A stretch of DNA of 25,261 nt from a virus, in the IMG/VR virus record IMGVR_UViG_3300014911_000028, positions 1-25,261 of that record; one strand, 5' to 3'. A model generated the notes under the pieces. That model did not search any database and was not told the origin of the DNA. It saw only the letters and a program-made list of their open reading frames with translations. Below are positions 1 through 5,187 of this stretch, in pieces; the first letter of the stretch is position 1, and each line of letters starts with the position of its first letter. A program made the position numbers and the translations under genes.

Positions 1-267
1 ATACAATAATGGATAAGAGTCTTTGTGTGGGAGTAGGATAGATCTGATAGCAAGCAAAGAATGTTTAAATTTATCGTTTTCCAAATAACCATTTGTTAGA
101 TCTTCTAATAAAGAGGATAAAGTCCAGGCTAAGGATGTGTCCAAGTCTAATTTGTGAGACTTACAGTCAATAGGGCATCTATGAGGATGCTTTTTACATT
201 TGGGATTAAAATTGTGGGCATACAATGCCAACTGTTTTCGGAATATGCAGGCTTTTTTAGTGTTCAT
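1..267 (-). CDS. Hypothetical protein, runs off the left edge
   Basis: Open minus-strand frame from an ATG at 267 to the window edge, about 89 codons with no stop, so the C-terminus is missing. A GGAGGG Shine-Dalgarno lies 5 nt before the ATG. The N-terminal third carries a Cys/His cluster (Cys 24, then His, His, Cys and Cys within NPKCKKHPHRCPIDCKSH), which could bind zinc; the rest is Leu-rich and probably helical. Its first 11 nt overlap the end of the gene upstream (257-445), so the two are probably translationally coupled. I do not recognise the family. Confidence 0.6.
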   Translation of the reverse strand, partial: MNTKKACIFRKQLALYAHNFNPKCKKHPHRCPIDCKSHKLDLDTSLAWTLSSLLEDLTNGYLENDKFKHSLLAIRSILLPHKDSYPLLY

Positions 268-445
268 AGATCCCTCCACTTGTTTTATAATTGATATTTG
301 GAGTAATAGTAAAATGGATTCCATTTATGTCAATATCGTTTTCAATACAATAGTCTATAAACTTTTTAAGATCTCTGTCTAGCCCTTCTAATAATTCATC
401 TTTGATTCTTACTAAATCCTTTTTGTCTAAATTCTTGTATGTCAT
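257..445 (-). CDS. Hypothetical protein, 62 aa
   Basis: The ATG at 445 is preceded by AAAGGAGGTGTTAAG, a near-ideal SD shared by many genes of this leftward block. A sigma70-type promoter lies just upstream (469-497). The protein is charged: the N-terminal half is a predicted amphipathic helix (DKKDLVRIKDELLEGLDRDL) and the C-terminal half looks like beta strand. No family recognised. Confidence 0.7.
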   Translation of the reverse strand: MTYKNLDKKDLVRIKDELLEGLDRDLKKFIDYCIENDIDINGIHFTITPNINYKTSGGIYEH

Positions 446-468
446 CTTAACACCTCCTTTTACAAATT

Positions 469-497
469 ATTATGTTCTAATATTTAAGCTCTGTCAA
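469..497 (-). promoter_or_regulatory. Sigma70-type promoter, leftward
   Basis: Read on the minus strand, TTGACA (497-492) is separated by 17 nt from CATAAT (474-469). It lies 24 nt upstream of the SD-bearing start at 445. Only two genes of the leftward block (257-445 and 1-267) lie in the window downstream of it. Confidence 0.6.
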
Positions 498-520
498 TAA
501 AAAATTTATTCTATACTCCA

Positions 521-706
521 TTATTTTGGGACACTATACCACCCCCCGTAAATTATGGATTTAATTAGAGCTTTCAAAAGCTCTCCGTGTTCAAATATAT
601 TCTCCAAGTATCCCCAAATTACGGATGGGGAAATATAAGTCCCATCCGTGAGGATCTCTATTTCATTGTCTTCTCTGTTATACTTTATGGCCACTATTCC
701 CTTCAT
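521..706 (-). CDS. Hypothetical protein, 61 aa
   Basis: The frame is open further upstream, but the start at 706 is chosen because AAGGAG lies 5-6 nt before it and it overlaps the stop of the upstream small membrane-protein gene in an ATGA arrangement. The protein begins MKGIVAIKYN, then has Asp/Glu-rich and hydrophobic stretches consistent with a small alpha/beta fold. No family recognised. Confidence 0.6.
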   Translation of the reverse strand: MKGIVAIKYNREDNEIEILTDGTYISPSVIWGYLENIFEHGELLKALIKSIIYGGWYSVPK

Positions 707-861
707 TTTTGTCTCCTTGAAAGGTTTATTATTTTTAATAATGCAATTGTCCATACTCCTGCCCATCCAATATCTGATATGAGATTTTCAGACAGGGATA
801 AGCAGGAGATGGACAGAAAAGAGATACCTATCCATAGGGTCAATTTTTCTTTATTATTCAT
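703..861 (-). CDS. Small membrane protein, 52 aa
   Basis: Short minus-strand frame starting at 861 (GGAAGGATCTAATA before the ATG) and ending at 703, overlapping its neighbours on both sides (8 nt with the gene upstream, 4 nt ATGA with the one downstream). Two hydrophobic segments are visible: about residues 8-24 (TLWIGISFLSISCLSLS) and 34-47 (GWAGVWTIALLKII). This is the pattern of a tiny two-helix membrane protein, perhaps holin-like or an accessory protein. The double overlap supports it being real; the function is not assignable. Confidence 0.5.
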   Translation of the reverse strand: MNNKEKLTLWIGISFLSISCLSLSENLISDIGWAGVWTIALLKIINLSRRQK

Positions 862-1003
862 TATTAGATCCTTCCCATCTTTTTAATTCCCTTTCAGCTC
901 TTTCAATCTCCTGATCTAGATAATCAATCAGAGACTGCAACTGTGAGTCAAATTCATCAAGCAGTCTATCCATGTTTTTTAATATGCTGTCTATTTCAGT
1001 CAT
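854..1003 (-). CDS. Coiled-coil peptide, 49 aa
   Basis: Starts at 1003 with AAAGGAGATATTACC upstream; the stop overlaps the next gene by 8 nt. The protein is strongly heptad-like, with Leu/Ile at regular spacing (MDRLLDEF..LQSLIDYLDQEIERAERELKRW), so it should be a single coiled coil. Together with the overlapping membrane peptide downstream it resembles an i-spanin/o-spanin or holin-accessory pair in size only; there is no sequence proof of that. Confidence 0.55.
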   Translation of the reverse strand: MTEIDSILKNMDRLLDEFDSQLQSLIDYLDQEIERAERELKRWEGSNNE

Positions 1004-1017
1004 GGTAATATCTCCTT

Positions 1018-1263
1018 TCATTGGTAATGGAGTTTTTGTCTGGGAAATAAAATATCATATTCTTTGCTAAACTCAATTAATCCTTCTCTATCTTCTGCCT
1101 TGAGAAGTCTATCTAATTCTTTTCTTCTATTTTCAGAAATTTCATTTATAAAAGATAGATAGACTTCTATGGATGGCTTCTTAGGAAGCCCATATTTTTT
1201 GTAAGAGTTAGGAGCATACTTTTTCAGTAAGTGTTTAGCTATTTTCTCTTTGTTGTTTTTCAT
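1018..1263 (-). CDS. Hypothetical basic helical protein, 81 aa
   Basis: The ATG at 1263 is preceded by AAAAGGAGGTATAATT. The protein is Lys-rich at its N-terminus (MKNNKEKIAKHLLKKYAPNSYKKYG), then has two predicted helices with many charged residues (SENRRKELDRLLKAEDREGL). No domain recognised; it sits in a run of similarly small same-strand genes. Confidence 0.65.
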   Translation of the reverse strand: MKNNKEKIAKHLLKKYAPNSYKKYGLPKKPSIEVYLSFINEISENRRKELDRLLKAEDREGLIEFSKEYDILFPRQKLHYQ

Positions 1264-1277
1264 AATTATACCTCCTT

Positions 1278-1541
1278 TTAATAATTAAAAATCCATTTAT
1301 TTTTATGGAAATAGACTTTATTAAACCCTTCCTTAATAGCCCTATAAGATACCCTTTCAAGTCTCTTTATTTCACTTGAGATATGAGTCTTTAGATAGAT
1401 GTTTAAAACATCTCTTTTAGTAAGCCAATAGCCAAAAATTCCATATCTGGGTAAATCCTCTAAAAATTCTTGGCCATCTAATTCTGATTGATTGTAAGTA
1501 GTAAGGTAATGAATAATGTCATAGGCTTTCCTTAAGTCCAT
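1278..1541 (-). CDS. Hypothetical protein, 87 aa
   Basis: The ATG at 1541 has AAGGAGGTTTAAACT upstream. The gene ends 14 nt before the SD-preceded start at 1263 and begins 3 nt after the stop of the gene upstream, so it is probably co-transcribed. The sequence is mixed alpha/beta with several aromatics (YGIFGYW, KVYFHKNKWIFNY at the C-terminus). No family recognised. Confidence 0.65.
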   Translation of the reverse strand: MDLRKAYDIIHYLTTYNQSELDGQEFLEDLPRYGIFGYWLTKRDVLNIYLKTHISSEIKRLERVSYRAIKEGFNKVYFHKNKWIFNY

Positions 1542-1544
1542 AGT

Positions 1545-1724
1545 TTAAACCTCCTTCTTATAAGTTTTAATATCCTTGTGCATTTCATTTATTTCTTTAT
1601 TTGTGGGTTTGTGATCAAATTTGTAAATGATATAAAAATCTTTAAGAAATACCCAAAACCAATAATTAACTAAGTCCTTAAACCTGCTTATCTCTTTGAT
1701 AAAAAGTATTATATAGTATTTCAT
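1545..1724 (-). CDS. Hypothetical hydrophobic/aromatic protein, 59 aa
   Basis: The start at 1724 is chosen over an in-frame GTG three codons upstream because GGGAGGTGTTAGGT is correctly spaced for the ATG. The N-terminal 35 residues are rich in Ile, Leu, Phe, Trp and Tyr (MKYYIILFIKEISRF and VNYWFWVFLKDFYIIY), so membrane association is possible; the C-terminus is charged. No family recognised. Confidence 0.6.
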   Translation of the reverse strand: MKYYIILFIKEISRFKDLVNYWFWVFLKDFYIIYKFDHKPTNKEINEMHKDIKTYKKEV

Positions 1725-1740
1725 ACCTAACACCTCCCTT

Positions 1741-1923
1741 TTATTCTGTTAATCTTTTTTCTATGTATCGCCTAAACTTACCCTGATCAAAATTCTTGAA
1801 ATTTGCTCCTAGAATTATGCAGGATAAATGGATAAGGTTATTAAGGTTTTTGTTGTCAATGTATCCTAACTTTTTGCCTGATACCAAGATATTGGCAATA
1901 AGTGAAAAATGTTTCTTAGTCAT
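1741..1923 (-). CDS. Small phage-type protein, 60 aa
   Basis: The start at 1923 is preceded by AAAGGAGGTGCTAATC. The order 'TKKHFxxIAxIL ... NLIHLSCIILGANFKNFDQGKFRRYI' resembles, from memory, a widespread family of unnamed 60-80 aa phage and plasmid proteins that start with KKHF and end with a NF-[DN]-x-x-x-F motif. The function of that family is unknown to me, and the assignment is recall-based. Confidence 0.6.
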   Translation of the reverse strand: MTKKHFSLIANILVSGKKLGYIDNKNLNNLIHLSCIILGANFKNFDQGKFRRYIEKRLTE

Positions 1924-1925
1924 GA

Positions 1926-2030
1926 TTAGCACCTCCTTTCATTGATATTGTATTCTTTTTTGAGATACTCTTTTGCCTCCTTCAGGGATTCAATCCATTT
2001 TTCTATAAGTTTAGTATCTCTGTCTTTCAT
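1926..2030 (-). CDS. Very small protein, 34 aa
   Basis: Frame from an ATG at 2030 (GGAGGAGATAAG upstream) to a TAA at 1926. The predicted peptide is one amphipathic, charged helix (KLIEKWIESLKEAKEYLKKEY). The gene's own last codons form the SD (AAGGAGG) of the next gene at 1923, so expression of the two is probably linked. No function can be given. Confidence 0.45.
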   Translation of the reverse strand: MKDRDTKLIEKWIESLKEAKEYLKKEYNINERRC

Positions 2031-2056
2031 CTTATCTCCTCCTTTCCTTTTTTGTT

Positions 2057-2103
2057 CCCTATCCCCTTAGAATCTTTGGGAAATTTCAAAATAGGGGATA
2101 GGG
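2057..2103. promoter_or_regulatory. Inverted repeat, possible operator
   Basis: CCCTATCCCC (2057-2066) and its exact complement GGGGATAGGG (2094-2103) flank a 27-nt loop. It lies just upstream of the leftward start at 2030. Related sequence recurs upstream of the leftward genes at 2495 (CCCTATCCCCTTA...ATAGGGGAT, about 2538-2566) and 2871 (TTTGGGATTATAGGGGAT, 2935-2952), suggesting a shared regulator site. Confidence 0.45.
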
Positions 2104-2118
2104 GATTGAAGTTATAAG

Positions 2119-2155
2119 AAAAAAGGCCACCTAACCCTTGTGGGTCAAGTGGCCT
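2119..2155 (-). terminator. Rho-independent terminator, leftward
   Basis: On the minus strand the stem AGGCCAC (2155-2149) / GTGGCCT (2130-2124) encloses a second short stem ACCC/GGGT with a 4-nt loop, and is followed at once by six Us (complement of A2119-2124). It lies about 55 nt after the stop of the leftward gene 2211-2495, so it would end that transcript and isolate the 1-2030 block. Confidence 0.8.
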
Positions 2156-2165
2156 AATTTGAATG

Positions 2166-2201
2166 CCTATCAGCTTCTAATAGCTATTAGAAGCTGATAG
2201 G
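2166..2201. repeat. 36-bp perfect palindrome
   Basis: CCTATCAGCTTCTAATAG (2166-2183) is followed directly by its exact reverse complement (2184-2201), with no spacer. Neither side has a U-run, so it is a poor classical terminator, although it adds to the terminator block behind gene 2211-2495. Alternatives are a binding site for a dimeric recombinase or regulator, a cruciform, or a resolution site. Confidence 0.85.
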
Positions 2202-2210
2202 GTAAAGAAA

Positions 2211-2495
2211 TTAGGCAAATGAAATAAGGCCTTTTTCACCTACAAAGTGAGCGATTTTAATCTTCTCACCATAGACAGAAGTAAGAAATCGTTCAAGCCT
2301 CTTTTTAGGAAGATGGTTTATAATCCAATTTTCCCAAGAGTTCATGCTCCTAAACTTTGGGACTTTTTTAAATTTTAGGAGATTTCCAAAACTTAATCTA
2401 AATTCCTTACCGTTTGCCCTAATATGTGTGGGAGCAGAGGGATAAATAAAGACTTCCCCGAAGTTAAAACCTTTTTCAATTGTTATGTACTTCAT
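2211..2495 (-). CDS. Hypothetical protein, 94 aa
   Basis: The frame stays open to 2678, but the start at 2495 is preceded by TATAGGAGGTGTTACA, and the upstream extension translates low-complexity repeats, so 2495 is used. The protein starts MKYITIEKGFNFGEVFIYPS (beta-rich) and continues with a basic helical half (NWIINHLPKKRLERFL). No family recognised. A TATAAT hexamer (minus strand, 2528-2523) lies about 28 nt upstream of the ATG, without a clear -35. Confidence 0.65.
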   Translation of the reverse strand: MKYITIEKGFNFGEVFIYPSAPTHIRANGKEFRLSFGNLLKFKKVPKFRSMNSWENWIINHLPKKRLERFLTSVYGEKIKIAHFVGEKGLISFA

Positions 2496-2670
2496 TGTAA
2501 CACCTCCTATATTAGAATTTTCTATTATACAATTATCCCCTATCCCCTTATTTGGGTATAGGGGATTATTGCCAAGGTGGGTGATCCCTGTCCTGTTCCC
2601 TGTAGTATCAGGACAGGACAGGGGGAGGGATAGGGGGGAGGGAGTATATAGGAGGGAGGAGGTGAAGGAC
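2496..2670. other. Intergenic leader with inverted repeats
   Basis: No gene is supported here. It holds the operator-like CCCTATCCCCTTA...ATAGGGGAT (about 2538-2566), a stem CCTGTCCTG (2587-2595) / CAGGACAGG (2609-2617), and a purine tract rich in GGGAGG (2617-2662). On the minus strand this is the long leader of gene 2211-2495 and could fold strongly. Frames on both strands translate only repetitive sequence. Confidence 0.5.
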
Positions 2671-2871
2671 TTAGTCATCGCCCTTCACCTCCTTAAGATT
2701 TTTCACATTAATATCAAGCCTTGACCCTTTTGAGGTATAGCATACCCCATATCTTATGGCACCCCTTCTGTAGGTGCCTATCAGGGTCAGGACTTGCCCT
2801 GCAAGGTGCTGATATGTTTTCAGCAACCTTGCGGGATTTTTTATCTTTACTTTTTTCCCCCGCCGTCTCAT
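2671..2871 (-). CDS. Small basic protein, 66 aa, possibly beta-barrel
   Basis: Starts MRRRGKKVKIKNPARLL, then a beta-rich stretch (GQVLTLIGTYRRG, RYGVCYTSKGSRLDI) that could be a small SH3/KOW-like barrel; this is inference from pattern only. No SD precedes the ATG. The promoter at 2878-2905 would start transcription at about 2871, so the mRNA is probably leaderless. The coding sequence is more GC-rich than its neighbours and contains self-complementary segments. Confidence 0.55.
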   Translation of the reverse strand: MRRRGKKVKIKNPARLLKTYQHLAGQVLTLIGTYRRGAIRYGVCYTSKGSRLDINVKNLKEVKGDD

Positions 2872-2877
2872 GCCTGC

Positions 2878-2905
2878 AACATACCATATACATTTATTTT
2901 GTCAA
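2878..2905 (-). promoter_or_regulatory. Sigma70-type promoter, leftward
   Basis: On the minus strand TTGACA (2905-2900) is followed by a 16-nt spacer and TATGTT (2883-2878). It closely matches the promoter at 3828-3855: both read TTGACAAAAT, six variable bases, ATATGGTATG. Transcription would start next to the ATG at 2871. Confidence 0.7.
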
Positions 2906-3060
2906 TCCCTATATTTCCCTATATCAGCCAGATATTTGGGATTATAGGGGATCATTGATCTTATTTGGGTTTTTTCTTAGTTTTTTGGGAAAATTCTTAG
3001 TTTTTCTTGAAATTTGGGTTTTGGGATTGAAAAATTTGGAGAACAGCTTAACTTTTTTGT
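2906..3060. other. Intergenic, AT-rich with repeated TTTGGG/TCTTAGTTTTT
   Basis: No gene is supported. It contains one operator-like copy (TTTGGGATTATAGGGGAT, 2935-2952) and two copies of TCTTAGTTTTT (about 2975 and 2996). It separates the leftward promoter at 2905 from the rightward HNH gene. No good promoter for the HNH gene was found. Confidence 0.4.
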
Positions 3061-3504
3061 ATGGATCACCTATTAGGGATTTTCAATGGCAATAGGGTTT
3101 ATGTTTCAGATGATGATCTATATCCTTTTTGGATCACTGATACACCCAAAAAGAAAAGGAGAAAAAAGAGGAAAGTAAGGAGAGCTGAAAAGAAGGAAAT
3201 CATACCTAAGATTGAAGATATTGTAAAAGAAAGTAGTGATAGAAAAAAGAAAAGATCCCTATATAAAGCAAGGAGATATAGAAAAGAGAATCCTATATGT
3301 GAGATATGCAGAATTAGGAAAGCGGAGCATACACATCACCTTATCCCTTTATCTGAAGGCAGTAAAGATTCTTATGAAAATTTTATATCAGTATGTATTG
3401 AATGTCATTCAAGATTGCACTATAGGAGATATAGGAAGTTTATTTTATCTTCAGGAAGTATAAAGATAGATAGAGGATTTTTGAAGGGAAGGGATGAGGA
3501 TTGA
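3061..3504 (+). CDS. HNH endonuclease, 147 aa
   Basis: The C-terminal half carries a zinc-bound HNH core: Cys80 and Cys83 (CEIC), the catalytic-type HTHH at 90-93, Asn107 (ENF), Cys112 and Cys115 (CIEC) and His120. The N-terminal half has a very basic stretch (about 30-45, KKKRRKKRKVRR) likely to bind DNA. It is the only rightward gene in the 0-4.7 kb region and its 3' end overlaps the leftward gene 3420-3626 by 85 nt, both signs of a mobile nuclease gene inserted into an older operon. There is no clear SD, so the exact start is uncertain. It could be free-standing homing HNH or a packaging-associated HNH; location favours the former. Confidence 0.85.
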   Translation: MDHLLGIFNGNRVYVSDDDLYPFWITDTPKKKRRKKRKVRRAEKKEIIPKIEDIVKESSDRKKKRSLYKARRYRKENPICEICRIRKAEHTHHLIPLSEGSKDSYENFISVCIECHSRLHYRRYRKFILSSGSIKIDRGFLKGRDED

Positions 3505-3626
3505 AGGGATACCTGTGTCCAATCTTCTCGATTTACACCTATAATTCTAAAATAGCCGAATGCTGTATTTAATCTTGCTTCAACTTTACCTTTATTGATG
3601 TCCTTATATACATCTCTTAGCTTCAT
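3420..3626 (-). CDS. Hypothetical protein, 68 aa, 3' end antisense to HNH gene
   Basis: The start at 3626 has AAAAGGAGGTGTTAAG, one of the best SDs in the window. The first ~40 residues (MKLRDVYKDINKGKVEARLN, then AFGYFRIIGV) look like ordinary protein. The last ~28 are translated from the strand opposite the HNH gene and look less convincing. The original C-terminus may have been lost when the HNH gene arrived. No family recognised. Confidence 0.5.
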   Translation of the reverse strand: MKLRDVYKDINKGKVEARLNTAFGYFRIIGVNREDWTQVSLQSSSLPFKNPLSIFILPEDKINFLYLL

Positions 3627-3640
3627 CTTAACACCTCCTT

Positions 3641-3796
3641 TTATTTTAGATAATTTACCTTAAACTTCTTTTCAAAATCATTCGCTGTCTTTTCATATTC
3701 CTCAGCTCTTTTGTCTATCTCATTCAGCTTTACCTTTCCTTCAAAAAAGTCCAACATTGCCCATCTTTTGCTATGTTTGTATTGTTTTCTTTTCAT
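3641..3796 (-). CDS. Small charged helical protein, 51 aa
   Basis: Frame from an ATG at 3796 to a TAA at 3641. AAAAGGAGGTGTTAGGT precedes the ATG and a strong promoter lies 32-59 nt upstream. The sequence is Lys/Glu-rich and helical (KLNEIDKRAEEYEKTANDF). Its stop is 15 nt before the next start at 3626, so the two form an operon. As first gene of the leftward block it could be regulatory, but no DNA-binding motif is visible. Confidence 0.65.
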   Translation of the reverse strand: MKRKQYKHSKRWAMLDFFEGKVKLNEIDKRAEEYEKTANDFEKKFKVNYLK

Positions 3797-3827
3797 ACCT
3801 AACACCTCCTTTTTTATTTTTTACCCC

Positions 3828-3855
3828 ATCATACCATATCCCAGAATTTTGTCAA
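3828..3855 (-). promoter_or_regulatory. Sigma70-type promoter, leftward
   Basis: Minus strand: TTGACA (3855-3850), a 16-nt spacer, TATGAT (3833-3828). A TG dinucleotide lies close before the -10. It drives genes 3796 and 3626 leftward. Spacer and flanks resemble the promoter at 2878-2905. Confidence 0.8.
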
Positions 3856-3910
3856 GCATTTTTTTATCATTTTCTCAAAAAATTTTTATTTTTCTTAGCA
3901 ATGATCTCCT

Positions 3911-4132
3911 GCAAAAACCATGCCAACCTAAATCCTTAACCATTTCCAGCACTTAGCTCTGATTTTCCTTTGGCATGATTCTTGCTTATTCTTGTAAGTT
4001 GGTGAAAAGACAAGGGATTTGGGAATTGGCATGATTCTTGCCTTGCTGGATGCAAGAAGTATGCCAGAAGGGGTAGGATGGATGGCGGGATGTTGGCATA
4101 GATCTTGCATAGCCGTATGCAAAAAGCGTGCC
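3911..4132. promoter_or_regulatory. Six-copy TGGCAN8TTGC motif cluster (sigma54-like)
   Basis: Six sites share a GG-N10-GC core with TTGC at the end. Plus strand: 3971-3985 TGGCATGATTCTTGC, 4027-4041 the same 15-mer, 4094-4108 TGGCATAGATCTTGC. Minus strand: 3925-3911 TGGCATGGTTTTTGC, 4066-4052 TGGCATACTTCTTGC, 4133-4119 CGGCACGCTTTTTGC. The sigma54 consensus is TGGCAC-N5-TTGC with an exact GG-N10-GC. The second and third plus/minus pairs face each other across exactly 10 nt, forming inverted repeats. They may be sigma54-type promoters or paired operator/replication sites; the convergent geometry makes the second option at least as likely. Confidence 0.6.
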
Positions 4133-4144
4133 GAGTTGACCCGC

Positions 4145-4183
4145 ATGGGGCGGGGGCGGGCAAGCGTCAACCCCCTCCCCCAT
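4145..4183. repeat. GC-rich inverted repeat in AT-rich DNA
   Basis: ATGGGGCGGGGG (4145-4156) pairs with CCCCCTCCCCCAT (4171-4183) apart from a central mismatch/bulge. A second, competing pair GTTGAC (4135-4140) / GTCAAC (4166-4171) overlaps it. Together they make a GC island of about 50 bp next to the motif cluster. A U-run follows only 12 nt later, so terminator function is uncertain; a protein site or a strand-opening barrier is possible. Confidence 0.55.
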
Positions 4184-4207
4184 CTCCCTATATTTTTCAT
4201 CCCTATT

Positions 4208-4540
4208 TTTCAGGTTCAAATATTTGGGTATAGGTTGGGGTATTTCTATTTCATACTTATCTTACTCTTCAGGTATCAAATATTCTAGTATTGGGGATCA
4301 GGGTATCAAATTTTTGATATTAGCTTAGAATATCCTTATTCTTATCTCTATTTTCAGGTATCAAATACTTTGGTATTGGATTAAGATATTTTTATTCCTA
4401 TTTCTATTTCTGGGGATAATAAATTTTGGTATGGGTTAGGGTGTCTCTATCTCTACCTCTATCTCTATCTCTATCTCTATCTCTATCTCTATTCTTATTA
4501 CTATCTCCTATTCTTCAGGTATCAAATATTCTGATATTGG
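4208..4540. repeat. Degenerate iteron-like direct repeats
   Basis: Units beginning CAGGTATCAAATATT or close variants start near 4210, 4271, 4301, 4354, 4409 and 4517, each followed by TGGTATTGG/TAGTATTGG-like sequence and then a TATTTCTATTT-like pyrimidine stretch, mostly 55-60 nt apart. Several units contain an imperfect inverted repeat (TATCA...TGATA). Unit spacing and AT content suit replication iterons or an operator array in the divergent control region. Repeat identity is too low and there are no unique spacers, so this is not a CRISPR array. Confidence 0.5.
4445..4492. repeat. Hexamer microsatellite (CTCTAT)8
   Basis: Eight uninterrupted units of CTCTAT, one with CTCTAC, lie within the iteron-like region. 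Such a tract is prone to slippage and could alter promoter or origin spacing. It is polypyrimidine on the plus strand and non-coding. Confidence 0.9.
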
Positions 4541-4657
4541 CTGAGTTAGTGAGTATTAATTGAATTAAATATTTTTAGGAGACAAATAATCTCAACTGTT
4601 TTTTACTCTCTACCCCTAGATAGACCTATCCTATCTGTCTCATCTTCAGATTACTGC

Positions 4658-4685
4658 TTGACTTTTTCTATCAGATGATTATATT
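4658..4685 (+). promoter_or_regulatory. Sigma70-type promoter for the paralogue array
   Basis: TTGACT (4658-4663), a 16-nt spacer, TATATT (4680-4685). It shares TTGACTTTTT and ATGATTA before the -10 with the promoter at 5140-5167. It lies 23 nt upstream of the first array gene. Confidence 0.7.
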
Positions 4686-4708
4686 ACAAGTGGGAGATAG
4701 TTGGGAAG

Positions 4709-5038
4709 ATGCTATTCAGAGATTATATAGAGCAGGGAATATTTAGATTGATTATTAAACTGTGTCCAAAACTAACTACGGTTAGGATGATGGGATATGA
4801 TGGAATAAGGATTGCAATTCGCAGGAATAAGTGTTATAGTGGGGTAGATATATTGGGGATAGATTTTAAGGGAAGAGTGGTGAACTGGTGGATAAGATTT
4901 GTCAGGCTTAGTTATGAACTTGATGAGATAAAGAATGCTCTATATATGGCAGTTGAGAAAGTAATGAATGGAGACTATACTGAATATGAGTACAGGATTG
5001 ATGGTAGTGGGTGGGTGGAAGTGGAAGTATGGATATGA
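4709..5038 (+). CDS. Array paralogue 1 (MMGYD family), 109 aa
   Basis: First of the tandem paralogues. Layout: an N-terminal helix (about 8-22), the family core RMMGYD at 26-31 leading into a strand (GIRIAI), a FKGR motif at 53-56, a second helix (LDEIKNALYMAVEKV), the second family motif NGDY at 87-90 and a C-terminal strand (VEVEVWI). It belongs to the long-N-terminus subgroup with 5188, 6465, 7058 and 7381. No known domain recognised. The stop overlaps the ATG of a truncated relic (ATGA), the coupling used throughout the array. Confidence 0.8.
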   Translation: MLFRDYIEQGIFRLIIKLCPKLTTVRMMGYDGIRIAIRRNKCYSGVDILGIDFKGRVVNWWIRFVRLSYELDEIKNALYMAVEKVMNGDYTEYEYRIDGSGWVEVEVWI

Positions 5039-5103
5039 TCAGGGTGTTGGCAAGTGTAGGTAAGATCTATGATTATAGCTTTGAATTAGGCCAATATATT
5101 TAG
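5035..5103 (+). pseudogene. Truncated array paralogue relic, 22 codons
   Basis: Begins by ATGA overlap with paralogue 1 and reads MIRVLASVGKIYDYSFELGQ before a TAG. The first ~33 nt are nearly identical to the start of the intact gene at 5501 (shared TTGGCAAGTGTAGGTAAGAT), then similarity stops at the core motif. This is a broken copy and direct evidence of birth-and-death turnover in the array. Confidence 0.7.
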
Positions 5104-5139
5104 CTTTAGAGTGGTTATGAATTAATGATAAAGGTAGTC

Positions 5140-5167
5140 TTGACTTTTTTCAGTAAATGATTACAAT
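5140..5167 (+). promoter_or_regulatory. Sigma70-type promoter inside the array
   Basis: TTGACT (5140-5145), a 16-nt spacer, TACAAT (5162-5167). It closely resembles the promoter at 4658-4685 (shared TTGACTTTTT and ATGATTA), so it was probably duplicated together with an array gene. It drives 5188 and the genes behind it. Confidence 0.7.
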
Positions 5168-5187
5168 AGATATAAGGGAAATAAGGT

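Noticed and set aside
2166-2201. Calling the palindrome a linear-prophage telomere (telRL)
   Set aside because: No protelomerase gene or other supporting element is in the window; kept only as a possibility.
2485-2724. Plus-strand open frame of about 79 codons, and the upstream extension (to 2678) of the minus-strand gene 2211-2495
   Set aside because: Both translate the repetitive GGGAGG/CCTGTCC intergenic DNA; only the minus-strand start at 2495 has a proper SD.
3928-4288. Several overlapping open frames on both strands (up to 90 codons)
   Set aside because: No SD, all three minus frames and one plus frame are open over the same motif cluster, and the translations are low-complexity; openness follows from the repeated GC-rich sequence.
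4208-4540. Possible CRISPR array
   Set aside because: Repeat units are degenerate and the intervening sequence is itself repetitive (CTCTAT and TATTTCTATTT), without unique spacers of constant length.
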